Positions 61,200 through 64,000 of a DNA stretch of 64,000 nucleotides are shown here, in pieces (within the stretch, counting starts at the first letter, position 1; each line of letters starts with the position of its first letter). Origin of the DNA: Geomonas sp. Red32 (GTDB taxonomy: Bacteria > Desulfobacterota > Desulfuromonadia > Geobacterales > Geobacteraceae); contig NZ_JAKLOY010000001.1 of assembly GCF_023652955.1 (NCBI RefSeq), positions 1,364,001-1,428,000 on the forward strand, read 5' to 3'. The notes beneath the pieces were generated by a model. The model did not search any database. It was not told the origin of the DNA and worked only from the letters and a program-made list of their open reading frames with translations. A program made the translations under genes and the position numbers.

Positions 61200-64000
61200 C
61201 TAGTTCCGGTACAGGGTGATCTGCCGCAGCCGGTCGAGCCTCGCACCCAAAAGTCTCAGTGCCCCCGGTTCCCACTCCTTCAGTTCGGCTACCGCGCAGG
61301 AGACGTTGGAGAGTCCGTTACCGATGAACGCCTCGCAGCGGAGCGCCAGCAGGGTGTCGACGATGACCTCCTCCCCGATCCGGTAGCGGCTGAGATGGCG
61401 CTGGTAGTGGACCCCCTGGCTGTTGTCGGTGCGGGTGGCGCCGGTGGTGATCACCCGTTCCCCGTAGCGCTTCAGGTACCCGTCGAGGATCTCGCGGTCG
61501 TCGGTCATCAGGTACAGCCGCGAGTTGGGGAACTGCCGCAGGTGGCGCTCGATCTCCGAGTGGTAGAGGGTGTTGAGCCTCGTCAGGTTGGGATCTTCCC
61601 CCCCCTTGTCGCCGCCGCGCACGTGGAGCGCCAGGTGGGGCTGCCCCGCCATCTTCTCGCGGTAGAAGCACTCCGCCTTGGCAGCGATCCACGGTTTCAC
61701 CTTGAGGTAGCGGCGGCAAAGGTCGCGGGAGACCTCCTCGCTGCTCAAGCCGTAGAGCTGATGCCCGGGGGGGATCCAGGGGGTGAGGTCGTGTACCCCG
61801 TAGTGGAAGTCTCCCACCACCACCTCCTCGTTGCGGTCGAGCGCGTGAAGCGAGGAGAAGCGGGACCAGGGGCCGTCGGCCTGGTTGAGGGTGGCCATGG
61901 TCAGGTTGCGCGCGTTCCACTTGGGGGGATAGAAGCTGGCCGCCCTTTCCGCCAGCTCCTCGACCCGGTAGCGGCTGATCGGCTCGAAGAAGCTCTCGAA
62001 GGCGTTGGTGGAGGGATCGTCGCTGAAGAGGCTGTTGCCGCCCCACTGCACGACGGGGATCCTCCCGGTGATCTCCGCCAGCAGCAGCTGCCCGATGACG
62101 TGATTGACGTCCGACCAGAAGCCGTAACCCCACGCCTTGATCAGCAGGAACCGCTGGCGGCTATCGGCCGGCGGCTTGAGCCGGGCCGACTCCTCCGCCT
62201 TGAGCAGCCGGATCCGGGTGGCCACCGAGTGGTCCCCCAGCTCCTGGGCCTCGCCGAAGCCGCGGACGGCGAGCTGCGGCTGTCCGAGGAGAAGCGCAAT
62301 CTCGCCCAGCATGACGCTGACCGCCGGGCCCGGATAGCCGCGGTCCTGGAGGTAGCGGCAGATCAGTTCGGCGGGGGTGATGAAACCGGCCGCCATCAGC
62401 AGTTCGGCGGTCTCGAGGAGGGTCTGGTCCTGGACCGGTTCGATCGGGGTCAGGCTCTGGCACATCCGCAGCCGGAACGCATCGCGGTTGACCGCCGCCG
62501 CCAAGTCGGCCGTGGTCTGGCGGTCGAGCGTCTCCTGGATGCCGGGGAGGGCCCGGGATTGGGGGCCGGCGGTCCGCAACAGTTCCAGGTAGCACTGCAG
62601 CGCCTGGTCGAGCTTGGCCTCCCGGAGCAGGGCATCCCCGGCCTCGGCGAGGTTTCCCCGCTCACGGGGAGGAACCACCGGGGGGGAAGGGGTCGCCCGC
62701 CCGCCGCACCAGGTGCGCCACATGGCGGCGTAGGCCTCTTCCAGCCGGTAGGTGAAACCGATGCCGTCGGTCAGCTCCGAGGCCGCCATCCTGCTTCGCA
62801 GGCTCTTCCTCAGCTCCGCCAGGGGGGCGAGGTCGCCGGCCAACTGGGCGGCCGCCTTCTGGTACCGCTCGGGATTCTCGGCCACCAGGTGCCCGAGCCC
62901 TACCGACTGAAAGAGCGAGACGCCGACCCGCGAGCGGTGGGTGGCGCCTGCCAACGTCACCACCGGAACCCCCATCCAGAGGGCTTCGCAGGTGGTGGTT
63001 GTCCCGTGGTAGGGGTAGGTATCGAGCGCGATGTCGACCTCGTGGTAGAGGGCCAGGTGCTCGCGGTACCCCGGGGTGTTGCCGCGCAGAGTCAGGCGGT
63101 CCGGCGAGACCCGGTGGGCGGCGAAGAGCTCGCACAGTCTCTCACGGGTCCGCTCGTCGGCGAGCGAGTACCCCTTCACCAGCAGGGTCGAGCCCGGCAC
63201 CCGCTTCAGCACGCCGGCCCAAAGCGCCACTGTCTCCACGGTGATCTTTGCCGGATTGTTGAAGGAGCCGAAACGGACGCCGCGGCCGCTCTGGGCCGGG
63301 AGCGGCCCCTCCTCGGGTGCCTCCTCGGGGGGAGCGAAGCAGAGGAAAGGAGCGGGGAGCCTGACCAGCGTTTCGGTATGGTAGCGCTCGGTGAGTCCGG
63401 GAGGATCGCAGACGGGGTCGGTGAGCCGGTAGTCCACGGCGGCGAGCCCGGTGGTATGCGGGTAGCCGAGCCAGCTCACCTGGACCGGGGCGGGCTTGCG
63501 GGCCAAAAGCGGGAGCCGGTTGTCGGCGGTGTGGCCGCAGAGGTCGACCAGGATGTCGATTCCGTCGTTACGGATCATCTCCTCGGCCTTGGCGTCCGGG
63601 ACCCCGGCGATGTTGACGAAGCGGTCCGCGAGCGCGGCCAGGGCGGCACTCTTCTCGTCCGGTACCGCCACGTTCGAGTAGCAGACGATACGGAAGCGGC
63701 TGCGGTCGTGGTGCCGGAGCACCGGCTCGATGAAGCGGGCCACGGCGTGGGAGCGGAAGTCCGCCGAGAGGTAGCCGACTGTGACGATCCTGGCCGGGTC
63801 GGGGGTGTTGCGGTGTTCGGCGGCGGGGAGCCGCAGGAGGGCTCCGTAGGCGAAATGCTCGGCGGCCACCTCCTCTTCCGGGATTCCCGAGGGGTAGCAG
63901 AGGGCGAAGAGGAGCGAGCTGTGAGCCTCGTGGTAGTCGGGACGCGCCGCGATGGCCGCCCGGTACTGCTCGATCGCCTCCCGGTGCCGCCCCTGGGCCT
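61200..64000 (-). CDS. GT41 plus fucosyltransferase-like fusion, N-terminus cut by window edge
   Basis: The frame is open to the right edge, giving 932 visible codons. A TPR (GRHREAIEQYRAAIAARP) lies at the edge, then a GT41 domain with GYLSADFRSHAVARF, FGSFNNPAKITVETV and DTYPYHGTTTTCEALWMGVPVV (visible residues about 60-330). A helical linker (to about 560) with Cys and Leu-rich TPR-like segments leads to a C-terminal domain: KAWGYGFWSDVNHVIGQLLLAEITGR near 620, then LHVRGGDKGG near 793 and RLYLMTDDREILDGYLKRYG. The HxRGGDK element and the final strand pattern resemble the fucosyltransferase GT-B superfamily (NodZ/FUT8 and O-fucosyltransferase type). A single protein would then place GlcNAc and a second sugar. 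Confidence 0.8.
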   Translation of the reverse strand, partial: AQGRHREAIEQYRAAIAARPDYHEAHSSLLFALCYPSGIPEEEVAAEHFAYGALLRLPAAEHRNTPDPARIVTVGYLSADFRSHAVARFIEPVLRHHDRSRFRIVCYSNVAVPDEKSAALAALADRFVNIAGVPDAKAEEMIRNDGIDILVDLCGHTADNRLPLLARKPAPVQVSWLGYPHTTGLAAVDYRLTDPVCDPPGLTERYHTETLVRLPAPFLCFAPPEEAPEEGPLPAQSGRGVRFGSFNNPAKITVETVALWAGVLKRVPGSTLLVKGYSLADERTRERLCELFAAHRVSPDRLTLRGNTPGYREHLALYHEVDIALDTYPYHGTTTTCEALWMGVPVVTLAGATHRSRVGVSLFQSVGLGHLVAENPERYQKAAAQLAGDLAPLAELRKSLRSRMAASELTDGIGFTYRLEEAYAAMWRTWCGGRATPSPPVVPPRERGNLAEAGDALLREAKLDQALQCYLELLRTAGPQSRALPGIQETLDRQTTADLAAAVNRDAFRLRMCQSLTPIEPVQDQTLLETAELLMAAGFITPAELICRYLQDRGYPGPAVSVMLGEIALLLGQPQLAVRGFGEAQELGDHSVATRIRLLKAEESARLKPPADSRQRFLLIKAWGYGFWSDVNHVIGQLLLAEITGRIPVVQWGGNSLFSDDPSTNAFESFFEPISRYRVEELAERAASFYPPKWNARNLTMATLNQADGPWSRFSSLHALDRNEEVVVGDFHYGVHDLTPWIPPGHQLYGLSSEEVSRDLCRRYLKVKPWIAAKAECFYREKMAGQPHLALHVRGGDKGGEDPNLTRLNTLYHSEIERHLRQFPNSRLYLMTDDREILDGYLKRYGERVITTGATRTDNSQGVHYQRHLSRYRIGEEVIVDTLLALRCEAFIGNGLSNVSCAVAELKEWEPGALRLLGARLDRLRQITLYRN

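Overview
The window looks like chromosome from a GC-rich, motile, strictly Gram-negative member of the Geobacteraceae (Geobacter, Geomonas or Citrifermentans type). The evidence is the proB-proA-nadD-rsfS-rlmH-gpmI housekeeping run, the gene set of the flagellar cluster, a sigma-54 promoter in front of flhA, sigma-28 promoters further on, and the heavy load of GC-rich intergenic repeats. This is inferred from gene content; no 16S gene or other formal marker is present.

Layout. 1-7.6 kb is an accessory region with more AT-rich stretches: a truncated zinc-ribbon membrane protein, an AbrB/PIN toxin-antitoxin pair with a palindromic operator, a run of small exported proteins and lipoproteins of unknown role, a DUF3124 protein, and a REP-associated tyrosine transposase followed by long palindromes. 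8.2-18.3 kb holds a 1200-residue AsmA-like protein paired with a YdbL/DUF1318 lipoprotein (an arrangement like E. coli ydbH-ynbE-ydbL), a 53-residue gene behind a sigma-54-like site, radC, uppP, a PhoU-like regulator with a PiT phosphate transporter, a 94-bp-period tandem array and a DUF2062 protein. 18.4-31.2 kb is housekeeping: proline, NAD, ribosome silencing and 23S methylation genes, gpmI, a flavoprotein, a LUD protein, comF, a JAB-DinG helicase fusion and a TIGR01212 radical SAM protein. An Omp85-type lipoprotein follows.

32.7-59.0 kb is a flagellar locus: flhA-flhF-flhG-fliA-flgF-flgG-flgA-flgH-flgI-flgJ-flgM-flgN-flgK-flgL behind a sigma-54 promoter; then swrD/flbD-motA-motB behind a sigma-28 promoter; then glycosyltransferases; then flagellin with its own sigma-28 promoter, an unknown gene, flbT and flaF. 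FlbT and FlaF are the flagellin post-transcriptional regulators and export factors best known from Caulobacter. The flagellin gene is bracketed by glycosyltransferases. On its left are a GT4-type enzyme and two giant proteins that together carry five TPR plus GT9-like modules. On its right, on the opposite strand, are two GT41 (O-GlcNAc-transferase-type) proteins, one fused to a fucosyltransferase-like domain and running off the window. I read 47.9-64 kb as a flagellin glycosylation island and as the most interesting system here.

Several repeat families decorate gene ends: a GCGGAT minisatellite, a 9-bp CAGACCAGT array, and GC-rich palindromes. In some places they supply the final codons of genes. 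No tRNA, rRNA or CRISPR array was recognised.
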